Notes: generated from the letters alone by a model not told the origin. A DNA stretch of 64,000 nt from Yersinia frederiksenii ATCC 33641 (GCF_000754805.1 NZ_KN150731.1:3087886-3151885); one strand, 5' to 3'; positions 9,826 to 20,155 are shown, numbered from the stretch's first letter. Translations and numbers: made by a program.

Positions 9826-11025
9826 TCAAAGAGATTCGCCATTTTGCTTCAACGTCAACAGTAACCCTTCACGGCGAGCCTGCGCAGCATCCTCAGGGCG
9901 ATGCAGCTTATCCAAGGCATCTGCCAGCCAGGCATAATCATACCCGTCTGGGCGCTGTGCAAGTGCTGCTTTGAAGGCTTCGCTGGCTTTCTCCCACTCA
10001 CCGTGCTTTAGCATCAACTGACCCAAGGTACTATTGAGCAACGGTGTTGCACCATGTTGTTTGATTTGCTGGCGCAATGATTTCTCTAACGGATCTGGAT
10101 TACCTGACTGGAGACGCGGGATCAGCAGCACCAAGCGCTCATCGTACTGACGTTTCAGACTGTCGAGAATGATCTGCTGGGCCACATCGTGATCATCACA
10201 TTCAATCAAATGCTCTGCCAATGCGACTTGCAGCGGGATCTCATTACGTACTTTACGACTTTGATCTTTCCACCAACGTTTCAGGCCATCACTGCCTTCT
10301 TCCGCCATACACTGATTCATAATGCCAATGTAAGCTTGTTGCTCCAATGCGGCGATCTCATCTGGGGTATGTACCTGAACCTTGCCCATTGCCGGTAGAA
10401 TTTCCAACAATGAGCTGTAAGCTCCAGAGCGCAAGTAAGCAAGCTCAGCCAACCGCAGCACTTCAGGGTGACGTGGTGCCTGATCCAATAGGCGATCAAC
10501 ACCATGACGTGCCGCGTGGACATGCCCTTGCGCCAGTTGAATTCGCACTCGGGTAATATCCACTGGCAATTGCTCGGTGTCGGCGACTTCTGCCGCGCGC
10601 TCAAGATATTGGTTAGTGCGGAATTCATCGCCACGTTGCTGAGCGGCTTCGGCCGCCAGTAAGTAGTTCACCATTGGCTGTTCAGCATGATCGGCATTTC
10701 GGGTTAGCAATTTCTCAACTTGTTTGAAATCACCTTCGGCCAGTTTGATCAATGCAGCTTTGGTTTGCTTACGGGCGCGAGTACGCTTGCGGCCCATAAA
10801 CCAACCACGGGTGCGTGCACCGGTACGGAAAATACGGCGCAATATCCATTCAATGATCAGGAAGGCTACCAGTACCAATATCAGCATGATGACCAAGCCA
10901 GTCACACTGGTTTCAACGTTATAGTTGTCGGTTTGGATCAGCACATAACCTTGATGCCCGGCTAGCATGGGGCCAAGCACTATTCCGGCGGTCAAAATGA
11001 GGAATAACAGTAACACTCGCAGCAT
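9826..11025 (-). CDS. hemY: HemY, TPR-containing inner-membrane protein of the hemCDXY operon
   Basis: This 399-residue protein has two N-terminal membrane spans (about residues 3-22 and 40-65), a basic RKRTRARKQTK stretch, and then a helical tetratricopeptide-repeat region to the C-terminus. It matches E. coli HemY (398 aa). HemY is co-transcribed with haem synthesis genes; a scaffold role for late haem enzymes has been proposed, but no reaction is established. This enterobacterial HemY is not the Bacillus protoporphyrinogen oxidase of the same name. It begins two bases after the hemX stop and is the last gene of the operon. Confidence 0.95.
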   Translation of the reverse strand: MLRVLLLFLILTAGIVLGPMLAGHQGYVLIQTDNYNVETSVTGLVIMLILVLVAFLIIEWILRRIFRTGARTRGWFMGRKRTRARKQTKAALIKLAEGDFKQVEKLLTRNADHAEQPMVNYLLAAEAAQQRGDEFRTNQYLERAAEVADTEQLPVDITRVRIQLAQGHVHAARHGVDRLLDQAPRHPEVLRLAELAYLRSGAYSSLLEILPAMGKVQVHTPDEIAALEQQAYIGIMNQCMAEEGSDGLKRWWKDQSRKVRNEIPLQVALAEHLIECDDHDVAQQIILDSLKRQYDERLVLLIPRLQSGNPDPLEKSLRQQIKQHGATPLLNSTLGQLMLKHGEWEKASEAFKAALAQRPDGYDYAWLADALDKLHRPEDAAQARREGLLLTLKQNGESL

Positions 11026-11027
11026 AC

Positions 11028-12152
11028 TTATTCCCCTTGAGCGGCAACTGGCGCTTGTGCCAGTAAGTTACGAACCCGGGTTTGCATCAATTTTTCCAGC
11101 ATTGGCTGGCTTTTCAATTGATCAGGCACGTCCATTGAGATTGATTGCTGACTCAGACCCTCCAGTTCATCCAGGAAAGCCTTGGTACTCGGGTCGTTTA
11201 CATCAAAATAAGCGCGAACCCAGGTGGAGATTGTCTCCAGCGACTGTTTATAGACTTCATCTTGATGGCGGGGCACGGCTTGTGCTGCAACCAGTAGACG
11301 GGAGCGGATATTTTCACGTAAATAAACGTCCTGATTCGGAGCTAACAGTGGCTCTGCACTACTATCACGGCGACGAATAGTAATAAAGTCAGCTATAAAG
11401 CTGTGCCAGCTTTTGGTTAGATTCTGACGCCATTCTGCCAGCGAACTGGATAATTCGTCGCTGTTGGCATCCATGGGTGAATCATCAATGTTGTTATCAG
11501 CCAGGCGTAGGTTATCCACCTGATTGGACAACTGGTTTAGTTTGAGGATGATACCGTCAAAATCGACCTGACTGACCGCAGAAAGGGCACTGATATCTTC
11601 GGTCAATGCTCGGCGAACATCGATAAGGCTTGGGTCATTCATGTCAGCCAAACTGGCATCGGCACTTTTGAGTAAAGTGGCTGCGGTGGTGACATCTTGA
11701 TCACTCCACAGTTTGCGCCCGGCCATTTTTACCAGAAAATCAGCTTGTGCCAGCAGCCAGGTTTTTGCATCGCTACCTGAAATCGTGGCAACTTTTTCCT
11801 GCAATTCATTAAGTTGGCGGATTAGCGAAGTCTGCTGGCGATCGGCGGCTTCCAGTGCTTTACCCTGCTGTTGTAGCAATGACTCAAGCTGTTGTTTTTC
11901 CTGTGATTGACTCTGTTTAAGTTCTGCCAACTGCTCTTGCAATGCGAGCGTTGCGGCATCTTGTAACTGAGCCTGCTGGTGTCCGTGGTAATAAAGCCCG
12001 GCACCCAGCGCGATGGCCAGTGCAATAGCAATGGCGCCCAGAATTGGGCCGGTTCGTTTCTCCCGGCGAACTTCTGGTTCTGGCTGTTGGTGCCTCTCAG
12101 CCGCGGTGGTTGTCTCTTCCACTGGTGCGGATGGGGTATTTTGTTCCGTCAT
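11028..12152 (-). CDS. hemX: HemX, inner-membrane protein of the hemCDXY operon
   Basis: This 374-residue protein has a cytoplasmic N-terminus, one membrane span at about residues 36-55, a long Gln-rich coiled coil (about 60-125), and a conserved domain containing [22 protein letters not shown]. It is often annotated as uroporphyrinogen-III C-methyltransferase but lacks the SAM-binding motifs of real methyltransferases such as CysG, so that name should not be trusted. The ATG at 12152 (MTEQNT) matches the E. coli start and has a GGGA ribosome site 8 bases upstream; an ATG three codons earlier is also possible. It lies 29 bases after hemD. Confidence 0.93.
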   Translation of the reverse strand: MTEQNTPSAPVEETTTAAERHQQPEPEVRREKRTGPILGAIAIALAIALGAGLYYHGHQQAQLQDAATLALQEQLAELKQSQSQEKQQLESLLQQQGKALEAADRQQTSLIRQLNELQEKVATISGSDAKTWLLAQADFLVKMAGRKLWSDQDVTTAATLLKSADASLADMNDPSLIDVRRALTEDISALSAVSQVDFDGIILKLNQLSNQVDNLRLADNNIDDSPMDANSDELSSSLAEWRQNLTKSWHSFIADFITIRRRDSSAEPLLAPNQDVYLRENIRSRLLVAAQAVPRHQDEVYKQSLETISTWVRAYFDVNDPSTKAFLDELEGLSQQSISMDVPDQLKSQPMLEKLMQTRVRNLLAQAPVAAQGE

Positions 12153-12181
12153 ATTGGGCATCCCATAGTCAGGTTTCAGGT

Positions 12182-12931
12182 TTATTGAAATTCTTGTAGC
12201 GCGCGGATCAGCGCGTCATTATCAGCATTCTCTGCTATCTGGATATCACTCCAGCCCATCTGGGCAGCTAAGGCAGCCAAACGATCACTCACGACGACTA
12301 AGCGGCAACGTAGCAACCAGGAAGAACGATAATAATCAGGAACTAAAGTATAGATCTGTTGTAACATTTCGCCGCTAGTTACCACCAGAATATCGACGCC
12401 GGAGCGTTGCCAATGCGCACTCTGTTCACTGCCATCATAAAAGATGGGGCTGCGCTGATAACATTCACAAAAAGTGACTGTTGCTCCCCGCTCAGCCAGG
12501 CTTTCACCCAGTAGCTCGCGCCCACCATTGCCACGCAATAACAGTGCCTTTTTACCAGACAGTTTTTGCAGGTCGGGCAATGATAGCAGCATCTCGCTGG
12601 TCTCTCCCGTTGGGGGAAACGTGACGTGCAAACGGCTGGCGGTATGCAATGCTAATGCAGTGTTACGACCAATAGCATAATAAGATAACTGTGCGGGCCA
12701 TGACAGGTTATTTCTTTTTAACAGCGGGTTAGCATAGCGGATAGCATTCTGTGATAACGCAAAAACCAAGTCGCCGGCCTGCATTTCTTGCAGTAATGCC
12801 GGTAACTTAGGCAGGTCATCACCGGGTGAGAAATCAATCAATGGCGCATGATAGGCAACCCGGCCCAGCGCACGCAGGCGGCTGACTAACTGCTCTCCAG
12901 AAGGGGATGGGCGGGTGACCAGAATCGTCAT
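12182..12931 (-). CDS. hemD: HemD, uroporphyrinogen-III synthase
   Basis: This 249-residue cytoplasmic enzyme cyclises hydroxymethylbilane with inversion of ring D to give uroporphyrinogen III, the branch point for haem, sirohaem and cobalamin. The N-terminus [15 protein letters not shown] and the segments [22 protein letters not shown] and [12 protein letters not shown] are typical of the family, which is poorly conserved overall. The length is close to E. coli HemD (246 aa). It overlaps the hemC 3' end by four bases, fitting translational coupling with the enzyme that supplies its unstable substrate. Confidence 0.95.
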   Translation of the reverse strand: MTILVTRPSPSGEQLVSRLRALGRVAYHAPLIDFSPGDDLPKLPALLQEMQAGDLVFALSQNAIRYANPLLKRNNLSWPAQLSYYAIGRNTALALHTASRLHVTFPPTGETSEMLLSLPDLQKLSGKKALLLRGNGGRELLGESLAERGATVTFCECYQRSPIFYDGSEQSAHWQRSGVDILVVTSGEMLQQIYTLVPDYYRSSWLLRCRLVVVSDRLAALAAQMGWSDIQIAENADNDALIRALQEFQ

Positions 12932-13869
12932 AGCGGTGCATTATCCTGATAAACTTCAGCCAGTATTTCCCGCGCGCCGCGAGATAGCAGCTCATCGGCC
13001 AGTTCAATGCCCATTTGCTCAGCATGCTGTGCCGGGCCTCGGCGCTCGCCGCGAATAATCTCACTACCGTCTGGTGCTCCCACCAGTGCGCGCAGCCACA
13101 ATATATCGCCTTCCAATTCGGCATAACTGCCAATTGGTACCTGACAACCACCTTCAAGGCGAGTATTCATCGCCCGCTCCGCACAGACCCGTAATTCAGT
13201 CTCGCGGTGATTTAATGGTGCCAGTAGCTGGCGCGTAAAATCATCATCCAGACGGCATTCAATACCAACAGCACCTTGGCCAACTGCAGGCAAGGACTCT
13301 TCCGCTGGCATGGCGGAGCGGATACGCGTCTCCAGGCCGAGGCGTTTGAGGCCAGCAACGGCTAGAATAATCGCGTGGTAATCACCGTTATCCAGTTTGG
13401 CAAGGCGAGTCCCTACGTTACCCCGTAGATCGCGAATAATTAGGTCTGGGCGGCGTTCGCGCAATTGGCACTGGCGGCGCAGGCTAGAGGTGCCGACGAT
13501 GCTGCCAGCGGGTAGGTCATCCAAATGAGCATAATTTGGTGAAACGAAAGCATCGCGTGGGTCATCACGCTCACAAATAGTGACCAAGCCCAGCCCTTCA
13601 GGGAAGGCTATCGGCACATCTTTCATGGAATGCACGGCGATATCCGCCCGACCTTCCAGTAATGCCAGTTCTAATTCCTTAACGAACAAGCCCTTACCGC
13701 CGACTTTTGCCAGTGGCGTGTCTAGAATGATATCCCCACGAGTCACCATCGGGACCAATTCAACTTGCAAGCCGGGGTGATTGGCTTGCAATAAATCTTG
13801 AACATAATGTGCTTGCCATAAGGCGAGCGGGCTTTGTCGCGTAGCAATTCGAATAATTTTGTCTAACAT
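12928..13869 (-). CDS. hemC: HemC, hydroxymethylbilane synthase (porphobilinogen deaminase)
   Basis: This 313-residue enzyme condenses four porphobilinogens into hydroxymethylbilane. C242 in [11 protein letters not shown] carries the dipyrromethane cofactor, and D84 in SMKDVP is the catalytic Asp; both fall at the E. coli positions. [13 protein letters not shown] and the Arg-rich [10 protein letters not shown] segment bind the growing chain. It is the first gene of hemCDXY and is divergent from cyaA, with 429 bases between the start codons, as in E. coli. Confidence 0.97.
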   Translation of the reverse strand: MLDKIIRIATRQSPLALWQAHYVQDLLQANHPGLQVELVPMVTRGDIILDTPLAKVGGKGLFVKELELALLEGRADIAVHSMKDVPIAFPEGLGLVTICERDDPRDAFVSPNYAHLDDLPAGSIVGTSSLRRQCQLRERRPDLIIRDLRGNVGTRLAKLDNGDYHAIILAVAGLKRLGLETRIRSAMPAEESLPAVGQGAVGIECRLDDDFTRQLLAPLNHRETELRVCAERAMNTRLEGGCQVPIGSYAELEGDILWLRALVGAPDGSEIIRGERRGPAQHAEQMGIELADELLSRGAREILAEVYQDNAPL

Positions 13870-14298
13870 TGCTTGTTACCGTTTTATATTTTATGGCCCA
13901 TCCTACCATTGACCGATGAATACTGTCAGTGCGGTAGCCACAAGAGCAGGGCGGGTAAGAGCATAAGAAAGCAACTATTGTAACAAATGCACGGTGAGAT
14001 ACGCGGTTTATACCTTTTTCTATGATCCACGGCGGCCAGTGACCAAACTACAATGCCGATGACTTTGACTATAGAGAGGCATTATAATTGTTGGGATAGC
14101 TTTACTTTCTTTACGGTCAATCGGCAAGGTGTTAGATTGATCACGTTTCCAGCAATAATTCGTTAAATATTCTTCAAACAAAATGTTTTTTGGTCATTTC
14201 AACAAAAAGTACATTCTTTTGCTGAGAGGCAAATAAACAATAAACGAATCTGGAACACGGGTTTCTTTCTAAGCACCGGAACAATCAGGCGAGACGTC
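13870..14298. promoter_or_regulatory. Divergent control region between hemC and cyaA
   Basis: This 429-base region has no ORF of interest. It carries a CRP-like site at 14129-14144 and AT-rich DNA that should contain the promoters of hemCDXY (leftward) and cyaA (rightward). I could not fix individual -10 and -35 boxes with confidence. Confidence 0.55.
14129..14144 (+). promoter_or_regulatory. CRP binding site in the cyaA promoter region
   Basis: The core GTGTTAGATTGATCAC fits TGTGA-N6-TCACA, with a weak left half (TGTTA, 14130-14134) and a strong right half (TCACG, 14141-14145). The block from AAGGTGTTA to GATCACGTTT is nearly the same as the E. coli cyaA P2 site, where CRP-cAMP represses cyaA in a feedback loop. 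Confidence 0.8.
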
Positions 14299-16845
14299 TT
14301 GTACCTCTACATCGAGACACTGAAACAGCGACTGGATGCGATCAACCAATTACGAGTCGATCGCGCCTTGGCGGCCATGGGGCCAGCCTTCCAAAAGGTC
14401 TACAGTCTGCTACCAACCTTACTACATTGTCATCACCCGCTGATGCCGGGTTACCTTGATGGTAACGTTCCCCATGGCATCTGCCTTTTCACGCCTAATG
14501 AAACACAGCAGGATTATCTGTCTGAGGTTGAAGCCAAATGGGGTCAGCCTTTACAGCAGAGTGTCGGCGGTGAATTGCCGATTACCGGCGTTTACTCTAT
14601 GGGAAGCACTTCGTCTATTGGTCAGTGCCATACATCCGATTTGGATATCTGGGTATGCCACCAGGCTTGGCTTGATACTGAAGAACGTAACCGTCTGCAA
14701 AAAAAATGTAGCCTGCTGGAAAAATGGGCCGCATCAATGGGTGTTGAAGTCAGTTTCTTCCTAATAGATGAAAACCGCTTCCGTCATAACGCCAGCGGTA
14801 GTTTGGGCGGTGAAGATTGCGGTTCAACCCAACATATTTTATTACTGGACGAATTTTACCGCAGTGCGGTGCGTCTGGCGGGGAAACGTATTCTTTGGAA
14901 TATGGTTCCGATCGAAGAAGAAGATAATTACGATGATTACGTGCTGTCGCTCTACGCGCAGGGCGTATTAACGCCGAATGAATGGCTGGATTTGGGCGGT
15001 TTGAGCACCCTGTCCGCGGAAGAGTATTTCGGTGCCAGCCTATGGCAATTGTACAAAAGTATCGATTCGCCATATAAGGCAGTATTGAAAACTGTCCTGC
15101 TTGAGGCTTATTCCTGGGAATACCCGAATTCTCAACTGTTGGCGATGGAAATCAAACAGCGCCTGCATGCCGGTGAAATCGTGGCGTTTGGTCTTGATGC
15201 TTACTGCATGATGCTCGACCGCGTCACTCGTTATCTTACCCAAATCAATGACACCACTCGGTTGAACCTGGTGCGTCGCTGTTTCTATCTGAAAGTGTGT
15301 GAAAAGTTGTCTCGCACGCCAGCGAGTGTGGGTTGGCGGCGTGAAATTCTCAGCCAATTAGTCAGTGAATGGGGCTGGAGTGACGAGAGTTTAGCGGTAT
15401 TAGATAACCGTGCTAACTGGAAGATTGAACGTGTGCGTGAAGCACATAACGAACTGTTGGATGCGATGATGCAAAGTTATCGTAATTTGATTCGTTTTGC
15501 GCGCCGTAATAACTTGAGTGTCAGCGCCAGCCCGCAGGATATTGGGGTATTGACCCGTAAACTGTATGCGGCATTTGAAGCTTTACCAGGTAAAGTAACA
15601 CTGGTTAACCCGCAGATTTCACCCGATCTTTCTGAAGAGCATTTGACCTTTATTCATGTTCCGGCAGGCCGAGCCAATCGCCCCGGCTGGTATTTGTATA
15701 ATCAAGCGCCGTCAATGGATGCTATTGTCAGCCATCAGCCGCTGGAATATAACCGTTACTTGAATAAACTGGTGTCGTGGGCTTATTTCAACGGCCTGTT
15801 GACCAGTAAGACCCGGTTGCATATTAAAAGTGCCAATCTGTGCGATACCGTGAAACTGCAAGAGTTAGTGACTGATATTTCTCACCACTTCCCACTACGC
15901 CTGCCCGCACCGACACCAAAAGCGCTGTACAGTCCGTGCGAAATTCGCCATTTAGCGATTATCGTCAATCTGGAAAATGACCCGACCGCGGCCTTCCGCA
16001 ATCAAGTCGTGCATTTTGACTTCCGTAAACTGGATGTATTCAGTTTTGGTGAGCAGCAGCAGTGTCTGGTTGGCAGTATCGATTTGTTGTACCGCAACTC
16101 ATGGAACGAAGTGAGAACCTTGCATTTCAGTGGTGAGCAGGCGGTATTGGAAGCACTGAAAACCATTTTAGGCAAAATGCATCAGGATGCGGCTCCGCCA
16201 GAGTCGGTGGATGTGTTCTGCTATAGCCAGCATTTGCGTGGTTTGATTCGGACCCGCATTCAACAGCTGGTTTCTGAGTGTATTGATCTGCGCTTGTCCA
16301 GTACCCGTCAGGAACCGGGCCGTTTTAAAGCGGTACGGGTGTCTGGCCAGACTTGGGGATTGTTCTTTGAGCGCCTGAGTGTCTCGGTCCAGAAATTGGA
16401 AAACGCTGTCGAATTCTATGGTGCAATTTCCAATAATAAACTGCATGGGTTATCAATTCAGGTCGAAACTGATCAAATTCATCTGCCACCCGTGGTAGAC
16501 GGTTTTGCCAGCGAAGGGATTATTCAGTTCTTCTTCGAGGGTACCGCAGATGAGAAAGGCTTTAATATTTACATCCTAGATGAGACAAACCGGGTTGAGG
16601 TTTATCACCATTGCGAGGGCAGTAAAGAGGAGTTAGTGCGAGATGTTAGTCGTTTCTATTCATCTTCTCACGATCGCTTTACCTACGGTTCCAGCTTTAT
16701 CAACTTCAACTTGCCACAATTCTATCAGATTGTGCAGTTAGATGGCCGGACTCAGGTGATTCCTTTCCGCAGCAACACCTTGTCTCATCTGCATATTGTC
16801 GATAAAGACACCAGTGCACCCGCACAACAATTTCAGCTACATTGA
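14299..16845 (+). CDS. cyaA: CyaA, class I adenylate cyclase (TTG start)
   Basis: This 848-residue class I adenylate cyclase makes cAMP from ATP for CRP. The start is TTG at 14299; the peptide [20 protein letters not shown] is essentially the E. coli N-terminus, which also uses a weak UUG codon to limit synthesis. The catalytic half includes [19 protein letters not shown], with probable metal-binding D114 and D116 of a nucleotidyltransferase-like fold. The C-terminal half is the regulatory part that responds to phosphorylated EIIA-Glc. Length is the same as E. coli. It is normally followed directly by cyaY on the opposite strand; here an extra gene intervenes. Confidence 0.97.
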   Translation: MYLYIETLKQRLDAINQLRVDRALAAMGPAFQKVYSLLPTLLHCHHPLMPGYLDGNVPHGICLFTPNETQQDYLSEVEAKWGQPLQQSVGGELPITGVYSMGSTSSIGQCHTSDLDIWVCHQAWLDTEERNRLQKKCSLLEKWAASMGVEVSFFLIDENRFRHNASGSLGGEDCGSTQHILLLDEFYRSAVRLAGKRILWNMVPIEEEDNYDDYVLSLYAQGVLTPNEWLDLGGLSTLSAEEYFGASLWQLYKSIDSPYKAVLKTVLLEAYSWEYPNSQLLAMEIKQRLHAGEIVAFGLDAYCMMLDRVTRYLTQINDTTRLNLVRRCFYLKVCEKLSRTPASVGWRREILSQLVSEWGWSDESLAVLDNRANWKIERVREAHNELLDAMMQSYRNLIRFARRNNLSVSASPQDIGVLTRKLYAAFEALPGKVTLVNPQISPDLSEEHLTFIHVPAGRANRPGWYLYNQAPSMDAIVSHQPLEYNRYLNKLVSWAYFNGLLTSKTRLHIKSANLCDTVKLQELVTDISHHFPLRLPAPTPKALYSPCEIRHLAIIVNLENDPTAAFRNQVVHFDFRKLDVFSFGEQQQCLVGSIDLLYRNSWNEVRTLHFSGEQAVLEALKTILGKMHQDAAPPESVDVFCYSQHLRGLIRTRIQQLVSECIDLRLSSTRQEPGRFKAVRVSGQTWGLFFERLSVSVQKLENAVEFYGAISNNKLHGLSIQVETDQIHLPPVVDGFASEGIIQFFFEGTADEKGFNIYILDETNRVEVYHHCEGSKEELVRDVSRFYSSSHDRFTYGSSFINFNLPQFYQIVQLDGRTQVIPFRSNTLSHLHIVDKDTSAPAQQFQLH

Positions 16846-16856
16846 TATGTCGACAA

Positions 16857-16892
16857 AACATAACCAATAAAAATATTTTTATTGGTTATGTT
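16857..16892. terminator. Perfect 36-bp palindrome, bidirectional terminator
   Basis: Two 18-base arms, 16857-16874 and 16875-16892, are exact reverse complements with no spacer. The arms run AACATAACC to an A/T-rich centre, so each strand ends in a T-rich 3' arm. It lies 11 bases after cyaA and 15 bases beyond the 3' end of the convergent Fic-like gene, so it probably ends both transcripts. Confidence 0.8.
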
Positions 16893-16907
16893 GGATAGGC
16901 AATGAAT

Positions 16908-18404
16908 TTAATCTAAATCGTGATGTTCTAATTCTCTATGTTCCGGTATGTTATTTTTAGCATTTTCATTGCGATAATATGCAGAGTAAAACATAGTAGC
17001 ATCGAAGTGTGTTGCTGAGTCCTTCTCTATAAAAGGAATCTGTTCGTCAATTATTTCTTTATAAATATTGGTCGTTAGTCTTTTTTCTTCAATAGCGGTG
17101 AGGATAACATTTGAATTTTTCTGCATGAAATCTAAATGTTTTTGATTAACTGGACCACTCAAATAAATATAATGAGACATACAGGCTAATGTGGAAAAAG
17201 GTAATTCACCTAAGTGAAGCGCAAAGCAATCCCGAATAATTTGGCTAGTTCTGCCATTAGCATTTGGCAATAAATGCAGATATTGAAAATCTGACGTTAA
17301 CTTAAATATTCTGGCGATATCACTTTCAGCATGTGCATTGACTAATTCACATGAAAATTTATTGATTATTTTTCTTCTACTTTCAGTGGAATCATCAACT
17401 ATTCCCTTTGTTGTTATTATGGAATCATCATGATTGGTAGCTATCTCTAATTCATATTTTAACGTATCGAGTGTGAGCCTTTCATTTTTTATCTTGTTAT
17501 CTATGATGTCCTTAACATTAAAGATACTGCTGCTATGTGTTGAGGATAAACTGCGATCTTCGGAGGTCATGACATTTTCGACAGTTAATAGCTCGGGAAG
17601 GTGTTCTATATTGAAACTCACTCTTCTTACTTTATCTTCATAGCGGCTATTATTGTCATAATATATAGCATTTAGACTTGAAAGGAAGAGGGCATATCCT
17701 TTTATCATAAGGGCATTATCATCCTCCTTGCTATAATTAAAACCAATGTCTTTCATATTGTAGGCAATAATAGGATTTTGCCAGTGGGTGGCTTCAACGT
17801 ATAAGTAAGGAAGCAAAATTTGTAATTGTTGATTATCTAGTTTAGATAATCTTGCTTGCATTTTGTTTTCTGTATCCAAAGAAGCTCTGAATGCATCTAT
17901 GGCATCATTCTCTTGGTGAAGAGTATCATTACTTTTAATTTCGCCTACACACTCTATTATTTTTTCGTATTGTTCCTCAGTAGAGAGAGGAAGTAGGCAG
18001 ATATTATCCAGATCGACTCTTGCATTAGTAATATTAGTGTTGTTCCACTGTATACCCGTTAGCATTGCACCGTAAAGAATAGAATGACTCAGGTTAGTGT
18101 TCGTCATATTGGTAGAGCGAAGATCACCATTTGTGAAGTCAACATAGGATAAATTAAGATTACTTAGATCCACGCCTTGAAGATCATATCCATTATAAGT
18201 TGTCGTTCTACCTGAGATATTATTTTCACATTGTTCTTTTATTATCTCTCGTTTTAATTCTCTAAGTGAATTTCGATCTTCCTCTGTATGACATTTTGAT
18301 ATCTCTTTAGCCATTATTTTAATTTTGTCGGCATCACTAAGAGTGTGGTTTTGAGTGTCATGAAAATTTGAAGCTAGGATGGTATTATTTGAAATATGCA
18401 TCAT
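16908..18404 (-). CDS. Pentapeptide-repeat protein with a C-terminal Fic-like motif, unknown function (possible effector or toxin)
   Basis: I do not recognise this 498-residue protein. Residues 73-130 form about 11 pentapeptide units (YDLQG VDLSN LNLSY VDFTN and so on), predicting a short right-handed beta-helix. At 371-400, SDFQYLHLLPNANGRT then SQIIRD resembles the Fic core HxFx(D/E)GNGR: H377, N383, G384, R385 and T386 are kept, but the acidic residue is N381 and the Gly is A382 (Ala also occurs in Doc). S175-E179-N180 fits the (S/T)xxxE(G/N) inhibitory motif, though chance is likely. The N-terminal 20 residues are rich in Asn, Ser and Thr, as in type III secretion signals; there is no classical signal peptide or membrane span. 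Base composition is visibly more AT-rich than its neighbours. AGGAC lies upstream of the ATG. Function is inference only. Confidence 0.8.
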   Translation of the reverse strand: MMHISNNTILASNFHDTQNHTLSDADKIKIMAKEISKCHTEEDRNSLRELKREIIKEQCENNISGRTTTYNGYDLQGVDLSNLNLSYVDFTNGDLRSTNMTNTNLSHSILYGAMLTGIQWNNTNITNARVDLDNICLLPLSTEEQYEKIIECVGEIKSNDTLHQENDAIDAFRASLDTENKMQARLSKLDNQQLQILLPYLYVEATHWQNPIIAYNMKDIGFNYSKEDDNALMIKGYALFLSSLNAIYYDNNSRYEDKVRRVSFNIEHLPELLTVENVMTSEDRSLSSTHSSSIFNVKDIIDNKIKNERLTLDTLKYELEIATNHDDSIITTKGIVDDSTESRRKIINKFSCELVNAHAESDIARIFKLTSDFQYLHLLPNANGRTSQIIRDCFALHLGELPFSTLACMSHYIYLSGPVNQKHLDFMQKNSNVILTAIEEKRLTTNIYKEIIDEQIPFIEKDSATHFDATMFYSAYYRNENAKNNIPEHRELEHHDLD

Positions 18405-18562
18405 TTACATTGAGTCCTATAAAATAATTACATATAGAAAAGGTAAAGGATTTTCATAGGGATTATTGCATTGTGATTCTTTTCTAAGTACCGGGTATTA
18501 GCCTTACTTAGCTCAGGAAACCGCAGTAAGCAGTAAATAGAGGGTTATATGTCAGGTCTTGC

Positions 18563-18595
18563 CATGCCAGCCAGTGACCGGGCTGGCATGTTTTT
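18563..18595 (+). terminator. Plus-strand terminator hairpin, probably the original cyaA terminator
   Basis: CATGCCAGCC (18563-18572) and GGCTGGCATG (18581-18590) form a perfect 10-bp stem with an 8-base loop, followed by TTTTTG on the plus strand. Its T-run faces rightward transcription, yet no plus-strand gene lies directly upstream any more. It fits a cyaA terminator displaced by the inserted gene. Only 6 bases separate it from the cyaY 3' end, so it may also serve cyaY. Confidence 0.75.
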
Positions 18596-18601
18596 GTGTG
18601 G

Positions 18602-18922
18602 TTAGCTGAAATGCACTTCTTCACCCGCCTGGGCGGTGGCCGCTTCAGACAATTGGTGGAAAAATTCTGCACCGCTGCGTGAGCAATACCAATGCCCTTC
18701 ACGGTAATCAAAATGATAACCGCCCGCTTTAGTCGCCAGCCAGACCTGATGTAATGGCTCCTGGCGATTGATCACAATCTTGCTGCCATTCTCGAAAGTT
18801 AGGGTCATCACCCCACCATTAGTTTCATAATCGATATCACTATCGCCGGTAAAACTATCCAGGGTCTCTTCAATGCAAAGCATCAATTGATCGGCTAACT
18901 GATGAAACTCGCTATCGTTCAT
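18602..18922 (-). CDS. cyaY: CyaY, frataxin-like iron-sulfur assembly protein
   Basis: This 106-residue bacterial frataxin binds iron and modulates the IscS desulfurase during Fe-S cluster assembly. The acidic first helix (many Asp and Glu in the first 35 residues), the strand [21 protein letters not shown] and [14 protein letters not shown] define the fold. The ATG at 18922 (MNDSEF) is chosen; it has AGGA seven bases upstream and matches E. coli (106 aa). A TTG two codons earlier is in frame but lacks support. It lies on the minus strand, facing cyaA as in E. coli, but separated from it by the Fic-like gene. Confidence 0.97.
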   Translation of the reverse strand: MNDSEFHQLADQLMLCIEETLDSFTGDSDIDYETNGGVMTLTFENGSKIVINRQEPLHQVWLATKAGGYHFDYREGHWYCSRSGAEFFHQLSEAATAQAGEEVHFS

Positions 18923-19053
18923 ATTCAATTCCTATTGCTTTTCATGATCCACCTGCGATTATAGAGACCTTGGGCGCAAGAATTACAGGCATTAATACGA
19001 ATACCTGCGTCAAAACGCTTTATTGATATCAAAACAGGTTACAGGCATTAAAA

Positions 19054-19242
19054 ATGAAAAATAAATTACGTTGGCTGTTAACGGCAATGATGGTGTTCGC
19101 ACTCTCCGGTTGTGGTCTGAAGGGCCCGTTGTACTTCCCGCCATCAGATAAACCAACAGTAGAAACAACCAAGCAAGATAGCGGGAACATTGAGCGTAAT
19201 CAGCAGAATTCAAAGACCCAGAGTATCGCCGGGCCTCAGTGA
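19054..19242 (+). CDS. lptM: LptM (YifL), small outer-membrane lipoprotein
   Basis: This 62-residue precursor has a signal peptide ending in the lipobox LSGC (Cys20), followed by the conserved GLKGPLYFPP motif. In E. coli LptM (YifL) binds the LptD-LptE translocon and promotes oxidative maturation of LptD. The rest of the chain is polar, low in complexity and poorly conserved, as in homologues. It is the first gene of the lptM-dapF-yigA-xerC-yigB run. Confidence 0.93.
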   Translation: MKNKLRWLLTAMMVFALSGCGLKGPLYFPPSDKPTVETTKQDSGNIERNQQNSKTQSIAGPQ

Positions 19243-19330
19243 TTATTCCTATCGCCGCCAGATAAGGTCAGTACCGAAGTTAGCCAGTACCGAATATTTA
19301 GCAGGTAAATGAAAGTCAGCGGAGTATGAA

Positions 19331-20155
19331 ATGCAGTTCTCCAAAATGCACGGTCTTGGCAACGACTTTATGGTTGTCGATGCAGTTACCCAAAATGTTT
19401 ACTTTTCGCCGGAGTTAATCCGTCGATTAGCAGACCGGCACACTGGCGTGGGCTTTGATCAGATGTTGGTGGTTGAGCCACCTTACGATCCTGAGCTGGA
19501 TTTTCACTACCGTATTTTTAATGCCGATGGCAGCGAAGTTTCTCAGTGTGGCAATGGCGCGCGCTGTTTTGCTCGTTTTGTCCGACTGAAAGGGTTGACC
19601 AATAAGCGCGATATCAGTGTGAGTACCCAAACGGGCCGCATGATATTGAGTGTCACGGAAGATGAACTGGTTTGTGTCAATATGGGTGAGCCCAATTTTG
19701 ACCCGCAAACTGTTCCTTTCCGTGCGGCAAAAGCCGAGAAAACCTACATTTTACGTGCGGCAGAACACACGGTGCTCTGCGGTGTGGTATCAATGGGGAA
19801 TCCCCATTGTGTGATGCAGGTTGATGATGTTTCAGTTGCCAATGTTGCCTTGCTTGGCCCAGAATTAGAAAGCCATGAACGCTTTCCAGAACGTGCCAAT
19901 ATCGGTTTTATGCAGGTCGTGAGCCGGGAACATATCCGCCTACGAGTGTATGAACGTGGTGCCGGTGAAACTCAAGCCTGTGGTAGTGGGGCTTGTGCCG
20001 CAGTTGCGGTCGGGATCCAGCAAGAGCTATTGAGTGAAGAGGTTCATGTCGAACTGCCCGGTGGCAGTTTGCATATTAGTTGGAAAGGACCGGGTCATCC
20101 ACTGTACATGACCGGGCCTGCGACCCATGTTTACGACGGATTTATCCATTTATAA
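19331..20155 (+). CDS. dapF: DapF, diaminopimelate epimerase
   Basis: This 274-residue cytoplasmic enzyme interconverts LL- and meso-diaminopimelate for lysine and peptidoglycan synthesis, using two cysteines without a cofactor. The catalytic pair is C73 (SQCGNGARC) and C217 ([10 protein letters not shown]), both at E. coli positions. The start [13 protein letters not shown] is conserved, and the length equals E. coli. It lies 27 bases before yigA, in the conserved dapF-yigA-xerC-yigB cluster. Confidence 0.98.
   Translation: MQFSKMHGLGNDFMVVDAVTQNVYFSPELIRRLADRHTGVGFDQMLVVEPPYDPELDFHYRIFNADGSEVSQCGNGARCFARFVRLKGLTNKRDISVSTQTGRMILSVTEDELVCVNMGEPNFDPQTVPFRAAKAEKTYILRAAEHTVLCGVVSMGNPHCVMQVDDVSVANVALLGPELESHERFPERANIGFMQVVSREHIRLRVYERGAGETQACGSGACAAVAVGIQQELLSEEVHVELPGGSLHISWKGPGHPLYMTGPATHVYDGFIHL

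Noticed and set aside
10967-11380. A 137-codon plus-strand frame across the hemY/hemX junction
   Set aside because: It overlaps two well-supported genes on the opposite strand and resembles no family I know.
11028-12152. HemX as a uroporphyrinogen-III methyltransferase
   Set aside because: The name is widespread in databases, but the sequence shows a membrane anchor and coiled coil without SAM-binding motifs.
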